Origin: Chlorobiales bacterium | GTDB lineage: Bacteria; Bacteroidota; Chlorobiia; Chlorobiales; JACMJS01 | Reading direction: 5' to 3' | Length of the DNA stretch: 35,451 bases | Assembly (NCBI GenBank): GCA_014380515.1 | Contig: JACMJS010000152.1 | Span: 1-35,451, forward strand | Part shown: positions 1 through 9,483 of the stretch, piece by piece | How the letters are laid out: the number at the start of each line of letters is the position of its first letter | How positions within the stretch are numbered: position 1 is the first letter of the stretch | Notes under the pieces: generated by a model | Seen by the model: only the letters and a program-made list of their open reading frames with translations | What the model was told of the DNA's origin: nothing | The model's database searches: none | Program-made: the position numbers and the translations under genes

Positions 1-212
1 CGGAAGACGAGCAGCAGCCCCAGCACGACGCCCATCAAACTATGCTCCGAAAGCGGTAAGCGAATGTCGATCACATTGAACGTAAAATCCAGCAGGCAGA
101 TGAGCGTTGTGAGTGCGACGATAAACAAGAGACTCCAGAAGATGCGCCGCAGATACAGGCCGCGAAGCGTGAAGAGCGAGGCGAGCCAACTTTTGCTGTC
201 GTATTGAATCAT
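1..212 (-). CDS. Bestrophin-like (UPF0187/YneE family) membrane channel, partial, N-terminus only
   Basis: The reading frame starts at the ATG complementary to 210-212 and runs off the left edge, giving about 70 residues. It begins MIQYDSKSWLASLFTLRG and continues through a hydrophobic segment at about residues 24-43 into RLPLSEHSLMGVVLGLLLVF. This order, a short amphipathic start, a first membrane helix, then a PLS..H..LG...LLVFR stretch, is the usual N-terminus of bacterial bestrophin-related proteins, which form pentameric anion or cation channels in the inner membrane. The gene is divergent from the YkgJ-like gene at 345, with about 130 bp between them. Family assignment rests on pattern recognition of a short fragment; the pore residues lie outside the window. 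Confidence 0.72.
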   Translation of the reverse strand, partial: MIQYDSKSWLASLFTLRGLYLRRIFWSLLFIVALTTLICLLDFTFNVIDIRLPLSEHSLMGVVLGLLLVF

Positions 213-329
213 GTTTGTAAATTTTTTTGATGCGATGAGGCATAAAATACGGCAATGGCTTTTTCAAGCCTCGCTATTGCGATATATTTCGCGCGTCAAA
301 AATATCAAATCACATTGTCAAAATTTTTT

Positions 330-335
330 AAGGAG
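330..335 (+). promoter_or_regulatory. Strong Shine-Dalgarno site for the YkgJ-like gene
   Basis: AAGGAG lies 9 nt before the ATG at 345. Most genes in this window lack such a site, so it decides the start at 345 over the upstream in-frame ATG at 255. Confidence 0.7.
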
Positions 336-344
336 CATCAAGAA

Positions 345-812
345 ATGGAAACGACTGCATTCAAAAGTTGCCTCAACAACCTTCCCGTCTGCAAAGGCAG
401 TTGCTGTAAGAACGGCGTATGGGTCGATCAAGTAGAAGCGGCGGAGATTGAGCGTCAGGTGTTGCTCCGCGACGATTTAAAAGACTTGCATGGCCGCGTG
501 CTCTTTGATCCGAAGGAAACCGAAGAAGATTTCGATTATCATATCTCCGGCAAAGGCATCGGTACGATGCTGCAATCGCCCGAAGGCCCTTGTATTTTCT
601 TGGACGCCGAATACAAGTGCCGCATTTATCAATTCCGTCCGACGTTCTGTAGCGACTATCCGTTTATGCACCCGCTCGAAACTAGTTCGCAGCCGATTAT
701 TTTAGACACGATGTTCGAAGGCGATCCGAAGTGCATTTACACAACGCTGCTCGCCGCTACGATCAAAAGCCGCGACGAAGCCGCGGAAGAAAGCGGCACG
801 ATTCCGAACTGA
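345..812 (+). CDS. YkgJ-family cysteine-cluster protein (putative zinc- or iron-chelating)
   Basis: The protein has about 155 residues. An N-terminal cluster reads SCLNNLPVCKGSCCKN, followed by later cysteines in GPCIFLD, KCRIY, RPTFCSDYP and PKCIY. This spacing matches the YkgJ/UPF0153 cysteine-cluster family, thought to bind zinc or an iron-sulfur cluster; the biochemical role is not established. The start at 345 was chosen because a full AAGGAG lies 9 nt upstream and because the extra 30 residues from the ATG at 255 do not resemble the family. There is no signal peptide, so it is probably cytoplasmic. The next gene starts within about 20 bp, suggesting co-transcription with the receiver-like and methionine sulfoxide reductase genes. 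The related DUF3109 family is an alternative name. Confidence 0.8.
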   Translation: METTAFKSCLNNLPVCKGSCCKNGVWVDQVEAAEIERQVLLRDDLKDLHGRVLFDPKETEEDFDYHISGKGIGTMLQSPEGPCIFLDAEYKCRIYQFRPTFCSDYPFMHPLETSSQPIILDTMFEGDPKCIYTTLLAATIKSRDEAAEESGTIPN

Positions 813-830
813 ACTTTTTGATTGACCATA

Positions 831-1172
831 GTGAAAATTCACCTTGTCGTTACGGATTTTATTTTCCGCAGCCAGATTGAAGTCGCTGCAAAAAATGCCG
901 GTGTTGAAATCGCTTTTATCCATCAACCTTCGGATGTACAGTCGGAAGACGCTCGCATGGCGGTCGTTTTTGATCTGAGCACCGTGTCGGTTGAAACCGT
1001 GAAATTTTTTCGGGAAAAATTTCCGGCGGCGGAGATGCTGGGATTTCTGCCGCACGTCGACGGGGCAAAACGGGAATCTGCGGAAGCGGTCGGCTGCAAA
1101 GTGATGTCGCGCTTCGAGTTTTCGAAAAACCTGCCTGCGATTCTCCGCAACATCACTTCCGCTCCGGCTTGA
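831..1172 (+). CDS. Small receiver-like (degenerate CheY fold) protein, function unknown
   Basis: About 113 residues starting from GTG at 831; an in-frame TTG at 822 is the alternative start. The pattern of alternating beta strands and helices (IHLVVTD, then VEIAFIH, ARMAVVFDLS, AEMLGFLPHVD, AVGCKVMSR) follows a response-regulator receiver fold. The first acidic pair is reduced to one Asp, an Asp persists at the end of the third strand (VFDLS), and the usual Lys of the fifth strand appears as Arg (MSRFEF). It may therefore be a pseudo-receiver. It sits between a cysteine-cluster protein and a methionine sulfoxide reductase, with spacing of about 20 and 50 bp, suggesting one transcript. The fold call is inference from the sequence pattern. 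Confidence 0.6.
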   Translation: MKIHLVVTDFIFRSQIEVAAKNAGVEIAFIHQPSDVQSEDARMAVVFDLSTVSVETVKFFREKFPAAEMLGFLPHVDGAKRESAEAVGCKVMSRFEFSKNLPAILRNITSAPA

Positions 1173-1219
1173 CGTTGTTTACCTTGACACCACTGATTTT
1201 TTAACCAACCGATTTGAAC

Positions 1220-1717
1220 ATGTTTGAACTGAAGGAAACCGAAGCGGCCTCGAAGACCGATCTCTACAAAAGTTTGACGCCGCAACTCTACGGACTCTTA
1301 GACGGCGAGCGCGATTTCACGGCGAACGCAGCCAACTTTTCATCGTTGCTTTTCAATTTGCTGCCGGAAGTAAGTTGGGCGGGCGTGTATCTGTATCGCG
1401 GCGGCGGTTTGGTGCTCGGGCCGTTTCAAGGTAAACCGGCGTGTACGCGCATCGCCATCGGCAAAGGCGTCTGCGGCACGGCGGCGGAAAAAATGAAATC
1501 CGTCGTCGTCAGAGACGTGCATGAATTTCCCGGCCACATCGCGTGCGACGCCGCATCGAATTCGGAAATCGTTATCCCGATGGCCAAAGAAGGTCGTCTC
1601 ATCGGCGTGCTCGACTTGGACAGCACCGCCGCCGCTCGCTTTGACGACGACGACAAGGCGGGCTTGGAAATCATGGTCGAGATATTTTTGAACGCCACCG
1701 ACGTCTCGTTCGTCTGA
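1220..1717 (+). CDS. msrC: Free methionine-R-sulfoxide reductase (GAF domain, fRMsr)
   Basis: The protein has 165 residues, the usual length of the family, and is a single GAF domain. It reduces free L-methionine-R-sulfoxide to methionine in the cytoplasm, using thioredoxin-type reductants. Diagnostic stretches are present: YGLLDGERDFTANAANFSSL, VSWAGVYLY, LVLGPFQGKPAC, GKGVCGTAA, FPGHIACDAASNSEI and LIGVLDLDS. The three conserved cysteines are seen at about residues 75, 85 and 109, including the catalytic/resolving pair. ATG at 1220 fits the family better than the TTG two codons upstream. It is the third gene of a plus-strand cluster and is followed, after a repeat-bearing gap, by an exported thioredoxin-fold protein; a shared redox theme is inference. 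Confidence 0.93.
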   Translation: MFELKETEAASKTDLYKSLTPQLYGLLDGERDFTANAANFSSLLFNLLPEVSWAGVYLYRGGGLVLGPFQGKPACTRIAIGKGVCGTAAEKMKSVVVRDVHEFPGHIACDAASNSEIVIPMAKEGRLIGVLDLDSTAAARFDDDDKAGLEIMVEIFLNATDVSFV

Positions 1718-1781
1718 ATTGAACAGCACATTGTGGGGGCGACAGCGAGTTTTACGAGCTAACGCTCCATGCCTCGCCCTT
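1715..1781 (+). repeat. Intergenic repeat family A, copy 1
   Basis: Starts at the msrC stop codon. It shares with 3514-3583 the ordered blocks TGAATTGA, CATTGT, GGGCGAYAGCGAG, CGAGCTRACGCTC and CCTCGCCC. GGGCGA and TCGCCC are complementary ends, and GAGC/GCTC lie inside, so the transcript could fold into a hairpin. It fills most of the gap before the thioredoxin-family gene. Confidence 0.7.
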
Positions 1782-1836
1782 TTCAAGAAGCATGATTTGT
1801 GTTTCAAATCTTCTCAATCCTCAACGCGATTCAACC

Positions 1837-3507
1837 ATGAAGCGATTCGGTTTTTTCCTCGCACTGTTGCTGTTGCCCGTTCTGGCCGCAAGTCAAACCA
1901 TGATTACCGGCACGCTCAAAACGGCTGACGGCAAAGTGCCGCCTGCTGCAGACCTGCATCTGACGGGCATCGGCGGTTCATACAATGAACCGATGCAAAC
2001 AAAATCCGTTACCGGCGGCAAGTTTCAAGTGGAAGTGAAAGACGCGGGGCTTTACAAACTCTGGTTCACGGCGGCAAATCATCAGGCCTTCGGCGTGCCG
2101 CTGGTGATTGAATCAATTAGCGGGGTCGACAAGAAAATTGATCTGGCCGTGCAACTGCGGCCTTACAGTTACAAGTCTGAACTCGGCGAATTAAAAATCA
2201 TTGGTGAGTGGAACAAGTTCAACCTGCGGAGCGGCGAGCCAATGACGAAACAGGCCGACGGTTCGTTCGTGTATGAACGCGAAGCGAGCGGAAATGAAAT
2301 TGCGTATCAGGTTGTCGGCGCGGATGGTGATGGGCACAGCATCAACGGCACGATGTCGGATAAATTTATTTACGACGGCGGCGGTGATTATCAATCGGTT
2401 GTGAAAGCAAGCGGCGGCAAGGTGCGCATCGTCTTCGAGCCGAAAAAACTGTTACGCATGATGGCGGAGAATTTACCGAGCGTGAAGTTTGACAAGGCTC
2501 ACGCGCATCTCGAAGAAATTGCGTCGTTTGAAAAACAGTTGGATGTGCAGCGCAATGCCGCAATGAAAGCCTATCTCGGAGCACAGGCAAAGGGCGAGGA
2601 TATGAAGAAATTTAGATTTGATTACGAACCGCTTTATACAAACCTCAAAGTGGCGATGAACGATCAGAAAAATCCATTGCCGCTCCGGCAGTTTGCCGCG
2701 GTGAGCCTTGCAAGTTTTCCATTTGCCGAGGTGAATGTGATGAATGATTCTCTGTTCGCGGATGCCATTCGAAAGTTTGTTCCGGCAGAGTCGCTAATGT
2801 GGGCAGCGAGCATGGATGGGACAAACAATATTTGTTTCACGAAGGATAAAACTGAGCAGGAACGGCGGATGCGGATGTTTGTAGATAAAAATCCTGACCG
2901 CAGTGTTCGTGTTAACATGCTGCTCACTATGACTGCGCTCGCAAGTCAAAGAGGAGAGTCGGAAAAATTAGTATCGCTTCTTGAGGAGATGAAATCAAAG
3001 TATGGTGATACGCAGGAGGCTCAATTTGCATTAAAGCGATTTAAACCAAATGCCAGCGTAGCAGTTGGAAAAGCCGTGCCTGCGTTCGAAGTCAAATTGC
3101 TCGGCGGTGAAACGGTTTCGAATAAATCGATGCTCGGCAAATACTACATGATGGATTTCTGGGCGGTGTGGTGCGGCCCCTGCGTGGTCGAGATGCCGAA
3201 ACTGCACGAGGCTTACGGAAAGTTCAAAGGCAAACAAGGCTTCGAAGTGCTCAGCCTCTCGTTTGACCAGAAGCAAGAAGACATCACCAAGTTTCGCGCC
3301 GAGCGTTTTAAAATGCCGTGGCTGCACACGTTCGTTGAAGGTGGTTTTGAGGGCGCGATTTCAAAAAACTTTGAAGTGATCGGTATTCCCAAGCCGGTAT
3401 TGATCGATCCGAAAGGCAACATCGTCGCTACAGAAGATGATCTGCGCGGCGAGAACTTGGAAAACACCCTCGCCAAATTTTTGGGCGAACCGACGAAGAA
3501 CAACTAG
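1837..3507 (+). CDS. Exported TlpA-like thioredoxin-domain protein
   Basis: 556 residues from the ATG at 1837, which places a clean signal peptide (MKRFGFFLALLLLPVLAASQ) at the N-terminus; the in-frame ATG at 1792 would bury it. After the signal comes a beta-rich region with a carboxypeptidase-regulatory-like start (GTLKTADGKVP) and a segment around residues 110-200 reminiscent of a carbohydrate-binding or Ig-like domain. A helical middle follows, and then a C-terminal thioredoxin/TlpA domain from about residue 405. The redox motif WCGPC has its cysteines at residues 446 and 449, followed by EMPKLHEAY, and IPKPVLIDPKGNIV contains the cis-proline region. Similar large proteins in Bacteroidota act as periplasmic disulfide reductases. 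The specific substrate cannot be told. Confidence 0.85.
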   Translation: MKRFGFFLALLLLPVLAASQTMITGTLKTADGKVPPAADLHLTGIGGSYNEPMQTKSVTGGKFQVEVKDAGLYKLWFTAANHQAFGVPLVIESISGVDKKIDLAVQLRPYSYKSELGELKIIGEWNKFNLRSGEPMTKQADGSFVYEREASGNEIAYQVVGADGDGHSINGTMSDKFIYDGGGDYQSVVKASGGKVRIVFEPKKLLRMMAENLPSVKFDKAHAHLEEIASFEKQLDVQRNAAMKAYLGAQAKGEDMKKFRFDYEPLYTNLKVAMNDQKNPLPLRQFAAVSLASFPFAEVNVMNDSLFADAIRKFVPAESLMWAASMDGTNNICFTKDKTEQERRMRMFVDKNPDRSVRVNMLLTMTALASQRGESEKLVSLLEEMKSKYGDTQEAQFALKRFKPNASVAVGKAVPAFEVKLLGGETVSNKSMLGKYYMMDFWAVWCGPCVVEMPKLHEAYGKFKGKQGFEVLSLSFDQKQEDITKFRAERFKMPWLHTFVEGGFEGAISKNFEVIGIPKPVLIDPKGNIVATEDDLRGENLENTLAKFLGEPTKNN

Positions 3508-3513
3508 CCTTTG

Positions 3514-3583
3514 TGAATTGACAACGACCATTGTAAGGGCGATAGCGAGGTAACGAGCTGACGCTCTATGGCCTCGCCCCTAC
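3514..3583 (+). repeat. Intergenic repeat family A, copy 2
   Basis: Second copy of the sequence at 1715-1781, again directly after a plus-strand stop codon. Shared blocks keep the same order and near-identical spacing, with GGGCGATAGCGAGG and GGCCTCGCCCCTAC as ends. It lies between convergent genes (the thioredoxin-domain gene and the SDR) and could serve as a terminator, although no U-tract is obvious. Confidence 0.7.
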
Positions 3584-3598
3584 GGCGTGAAAAAACAT

Positions 3599-4363
3599 CT
3601 AATAAAGCAGTCGACCGCCGTCAACATTGAGGATATGGCCGGTGATGTAAGTTGAACTTTCCAAAAAATCGACGGCCTTCACAATGTCTTCTGGTTCGCC
3701 GATGCGTCCGAGCGGAATCTTTTTTAGAATGTCCGATTTATGTTTCGCGTCCGATTTCGGATTGAGCAGCACCGTGCCGGGTGCGATGGAATTGACGAGG
3801 ATGGCGGGCGCGAATTCCTTCGCAAAAATTTTCGTCAAGTGTTGAATCCCCAACTTTGAAACCGTATAGGGCGCGTGATGTCGCCACACGAGTTCCGCCG
3901 CCACATCGCTCAGCGTGATGATTCGAAACAATTCGGAAGGATTTTTCGCCGCTTGCTCCGCCATCCACAGTGCCGCGAACTGCATCGTGAAGAACGTGCC
4001 TTTCAAGTTGGTGTCGACCAAACTGTCCCATTCTTTTTCGCTGACCTTCGGCAGGGGCGTCGGATAAAAGTTCGAGGCGGTGGTAATGAGTACCTCAAGC
4101 CGTCCGAATTGACGCCGCAAAAACCGGAACATCTCCTGTAGCGATTTCACACTGGCGACATCACACTTGACCATCTCCGATTCCGGCGACATGATACGCA
4201 ACTCCTTCAACGTCGCTGCGGCTTCGCGTTCGGAGTGAATGTAGGTGAAGCACACCGCATAGCCTTTGGCCGCCATTGCCAGTGCAATACTTTTCCCGAC
4301 GCGCCCTGATGCGCCGGTGATCAAACACACTTTTTTTTCGAGATGCTTTTTTGGTTGCGCCAT
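3599..4363 (-). CDS. SDR-family oxidoreductase, pteridine-reductase (FolM/PTR1)-like
   Basis: 254 residues, typical of classical short-chain dehydrogenases. The cofactor motif is TGASGRVG at residues 16-23; the arginine before the last glycine is a feature of pteridine reductases and prefers NADPH. Other landmarks are KCDVAS (adenine-pocket Asp), the catalytic PYTVSK motif, NSIAPGTV, and a C-terminal YITGHILNVDGGRLL. The usual NNAS segment is ITTASNF, as in PTR1/FolM-like enzymes. A role in reducing dihydropteridines (tetrahydromonapterin or folate salvage) is plausible but not proven, since SDR specificity is hard to call. It lies 19 bp downstream of the DUF4126 gene on the same strand, so the two are likely co-transcribed. 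Confidence 0.88.
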   Translation of the reverse strand: MAQPKKHLEKKVCLITGASGRVGKSIALAMAAKGYAVCFTYIHSEREAAATLKELRIMSPESEMVKCDVASVKSLQEMFRFLRRQFGRLEVLITTASNFYPTPLPKVSEKEWDSLVDTNLKGTFFTMQFAALWMAEQAAKNPSELFRIITLSDVAAELVWRHHAPYTVSKLGIQHLTKIFAKEFAPAILVNSIAPGTVLLNPKSDAKHKSDILKKIPLGRIGEPEDIVKAVDFLESSTYITGHILNVDGGRLLY

Positions 4364-4382
4364 GAGCGGGATCGGTTTGTGG

Positions 4383-4955
4383 TTACACTTGCGATGATGA
4401 AGACTTCGCTCGCCGCCGCATCAAAAACACCGCAGCCGCCAGCAGCACCAATATCAAAAATCCAATTGCCAGCAGCGGCACCGCAAGGGCGGTAACGGAA
4501 AGGCCGACCGCGCTTACGGCTTCGAACGTCGATACGACGAAATTGCCGAAACCGCCCGTCGTGCCCGTTGATGCGCTGCGAAGCAACACCGTCGAGACTT
4601 GCACCGCGCCGGAAACCCCGCCGCCCGCAACGACCGCGACCGTCCACCGCAGCCACGGCGACATATCGGTAATGAACGACGCGGTAAGCAACGTACCTGC
4701 AACCACGGCGGCTGGCGTGGTGATCGTGTCAAGCAGATGATCGAGCCACGGCACGTAATAAGCCGCGACCTCAACCGCCGCCGCCGCGCCGAGAGCGATG
4801 AGCGCGGGCGGCGAACTGAGCCACAGAAAATCCGGCGGCAAAGTGATGTAGCCGAACATCGCCGCAATCCCCGCCACGAGCGGCGGAATGAACACCCGAA
4901 AGCCGCACGCCGCGCTCATCGCTACGCCCGCAAGAATACTGATTGCCGTTTCCAT
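4383..4955 (-). CDS. DUF4126-family integral membrane protein
   Basis: 190 residues, very hydrophobic, with about five membrane segments. The N-terminus (METAISILAGVAMSAACGFRVFIPPLVAGI) and the PWLDHLLDTITTPAAVVAGT and FITDMSPWLRW stretches match the DUF4126 family, which has no known function. The protein ends with a short basic, serine-rich cytoplasmic tail (RRRAKSSSSQV). It is the first gene of a two-gene minus-strand unit with the SDR gene. The upstream gap to ppc carries paired hairpins, suggesting a transcription boundary before this gene. Confidence 0.82.
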   Translation of the reverse strand: METAISILAGVAMSAACGFRVFIPPLVAGIAAMFGYITLPPDFLWLSSPPALIALGAAAAVEVAAYYVPWLDHLLDTITTPAAVVAGTLLTASFITDMSPWLRWTVAVVAGGGVSGAVQVSTVLLRSASTGTTGGFGNFVVSTFEAVSAVGLSVTALAVPLLAIGFLILVLLAAAVFLMRRRAKSSSSQV

Positions 4956-5000
4956 CTCGCGTGATTTTCAATTTTTTCTTTTGTTTTTTTCTTGGGACAC

Positions 5001-5040
5001 TTTTCCCTTAGCCAAAGGGGAATGTCAGCCACCGCTGACA
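5001..5040 (-). terminator. Tandem hairpins downstream of ppc, candidate terminator
   Basis: A perfect 7-bp stem TGTCAGC/GCTGACA (5023-5029 and 5034-5040, loop CACC) is followed on the minus strand by a second stem formed by 5002-5009 and 5015-5022. They lie directly after the ppc stop codon. There is no strong U-tract next to the stem. The CCCCTTGTCA next to the stop also occurs in the terminal repeat of the element at 15916-16120. Confidence 0.5.
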
Positions 5041-5046
5041 AGGGGT

Positions 5047-7980
<2,934 letters not shown>

Positions 7981-8181
7981 CGTTAAAAATTATTTTAGGT
8001 GAACACGCAAGCTCAAAATCTTACAGGGCATTCAAATGTATTCGGTGATTTTTACATCAGCCGCATGAATGCGATGCGCGGCGGACGCATCTGAAGATAA
8101 AGAGGCCGGAAGTGAATCGGGAAAAATAAATGAAGGGAAGCGGCGGAGAAGGGGGAAGCAAAACTAAATATATGTTGCCGT

Positions 8182-9099
8182 TTAGCGGTCGGTAAGTTCA
8201 TAGTCATGCAGCGCGCCGTACTTTTGATCGAAGGCAATCGATTTACCGTTGAGCATCACATCGACGGCTTGCACGCGGCCAATCGTGATGCTGAATGAAC
8301 TGTCGGCTTCGAACGCGCGGGTTTGGTACGGACGCAGAAACGCGCGTTGCACCGGCGCGAACCGGTCGGGCTGAACCCGCAGCCAGCAAGAATCTGCCTT
8401 CGCGCGAATGACGAGCGATAGTTTTTTAGATACTGGCGAACGCATCGGTATCATCGTCGGCGTGGCGACGCGTTCTGATTGACGCCCCGACGTTGCGGGC
8501 GCAATTGCTGAAGCAACCGGCGATGTATTTTTCGCAGATACTATCGCCATCGCTGCGACTGACGCTGCGGTCGTTTCCGGCGGCGGTGATGGAATTTGGG
8601 ATAAAGCAACCGGCATTGCGGATGGCTGCGGCCCTTCGGGTTTCGGTGCGGGTGCAGCCGGAAGTTGAACCGTCCGGTGAATGACAACCGCGCTTTCGCC
8701 GAGCAACCCGAACTGCTTGAGACCGAAGAACGCCGCGGTTGCAATGACGGCAAGCATCAAAAAGGCAGGCACGATTTTTTTTGCGAGCAAGTAATAACGC
8801 GCTGCAAGTTCAGAGGATTCGGCGGCGGGCGCGATCGGTTCGGGATCGACGAACGATTTCGGCGCAAGTTCGGCGCGGCATTGTTCAACGAGATCGACCG
8901 GTACGTTCAGGAATTCCGCATAGCGGCGGAGCATGGAGGCTGTATAAGCGGCGGGGAGAAAAGTCGTGTCGGCCTGTTCGAGCCGCTCGAGATATTCGGC
9001 CTTGATACGCAGATGTCGGCTCACATCGGCAAGCGTCAATTTTTTTTCTTCGCGGTGCATGGCCAGCCGCGCTGCAAGCTCGGAAAGAGTAATGTTCAT
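8182..9099 (-). CDS. RodZ-like cytoskeletal membrane protein (HTH_25 + TM + DUF4115)
   Basis: 305 residues from the ATG at 9099; the in-frame extension to 9222 has no family similarity. Residues 5-72 form a RodZ-type helix-turn-helix (LTLADVSRHLRIKAEYLERL, then FLPAAYTASMLRRYAEFLNV). A single transmembrane helix lies at about 109-127 (IVPAFLMLAVIATAAFFGL). A proline/alanine-rich linker reaches to about residue 225, and the periplasmic end (LSLVIRAKADSCWLRVQPD to the end) matches DUF4115. RodZ proteins link MreB filaments to the cell-wall elongation machinery; here mreB is not visible nearby. The gene is preceded by a 384-bp divergent intergenic region with inverted repeats. Confidence 0.85.
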   Translation of the reverse strand: MNITLSELAARLAMHREEKKLTLADVSRHLRIKAEYLERLEQADTTFLPAAYTASMLRRYAEFLNVPVDLVEQCRAELAPKSFVDPEPIAPAAESSELAARYYLLAKKIVPAFLMLAVIATAAFFGLKQFGLLGESAVVIHRTVQLPAAPAPKPEGPQPSAMPVALSQIPSPPPETTAASVAAMAIVSAKNTSPVASAIAPATSGRQSERVATPTMIPMRSPVSKKLSLVIRAKADSCWLRVQPDRFAPVQRAFLRPYQTRAFEADSSFSITIGRVQAVDVMLNGKSIAFDQKYGALHDYELTDR

Positions 9100-9483
9100 C
9101 GGTACATGTATGATAAGGGCGACTTCTACATGTCTGCGGATTGCCTGTAGATGGCCGCGGCGTTTCCTTTCAAAGCAGCAGGGGAAACGGCCTGAAAATA
9201 GGAAAATTTGGGGCATTTCCAATAACCCCTTTCAAAAAAAGAAGTTTTCAATAAAAGAACTTAACCGACGGGCTTTTGAGTGTTCAAAACGCTGAAAATA
9301 ATTGGGTACTAATTTCTTAATGGATAAATCGATTCACGCTGCTTACAACCGCAATCACGTGAGAAATTTTTATTAACAGAAAGGAAATTTTGAACCTCGC
9401 TCTCGCCGCCGCATATTTGCGGTGAGTCGATCACGTTATCGAATCAATCGTTCGAGGCAACCGTTCGAATCCAAATCAAATTT
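9100..9483. other. 384-bp divergent intergenic region between the RodZ-like gene and the HHH barrel gene
   Basis: No gene is supported. Two inverted repeats lie near the RodZ-like start: ACATGTA (9104-9110) with TACATGT (9127-9133), and CGTTTCC (9161-9167) with GGAAACG (9183-9189), the latter extended by GGC/GCC across a small bulge. The section from about 9200 to 9400 is AT-rich and probably contains promoters for both genes, but no clear consensus box was identified. Confidence 0.5.

Noticed and set aside
9456-9483. GTTCGAATCC sequence like a tRNA T-loop
   Set aside because: No pairing T-stem, acceptor stem or anticodon arm could be found around it.
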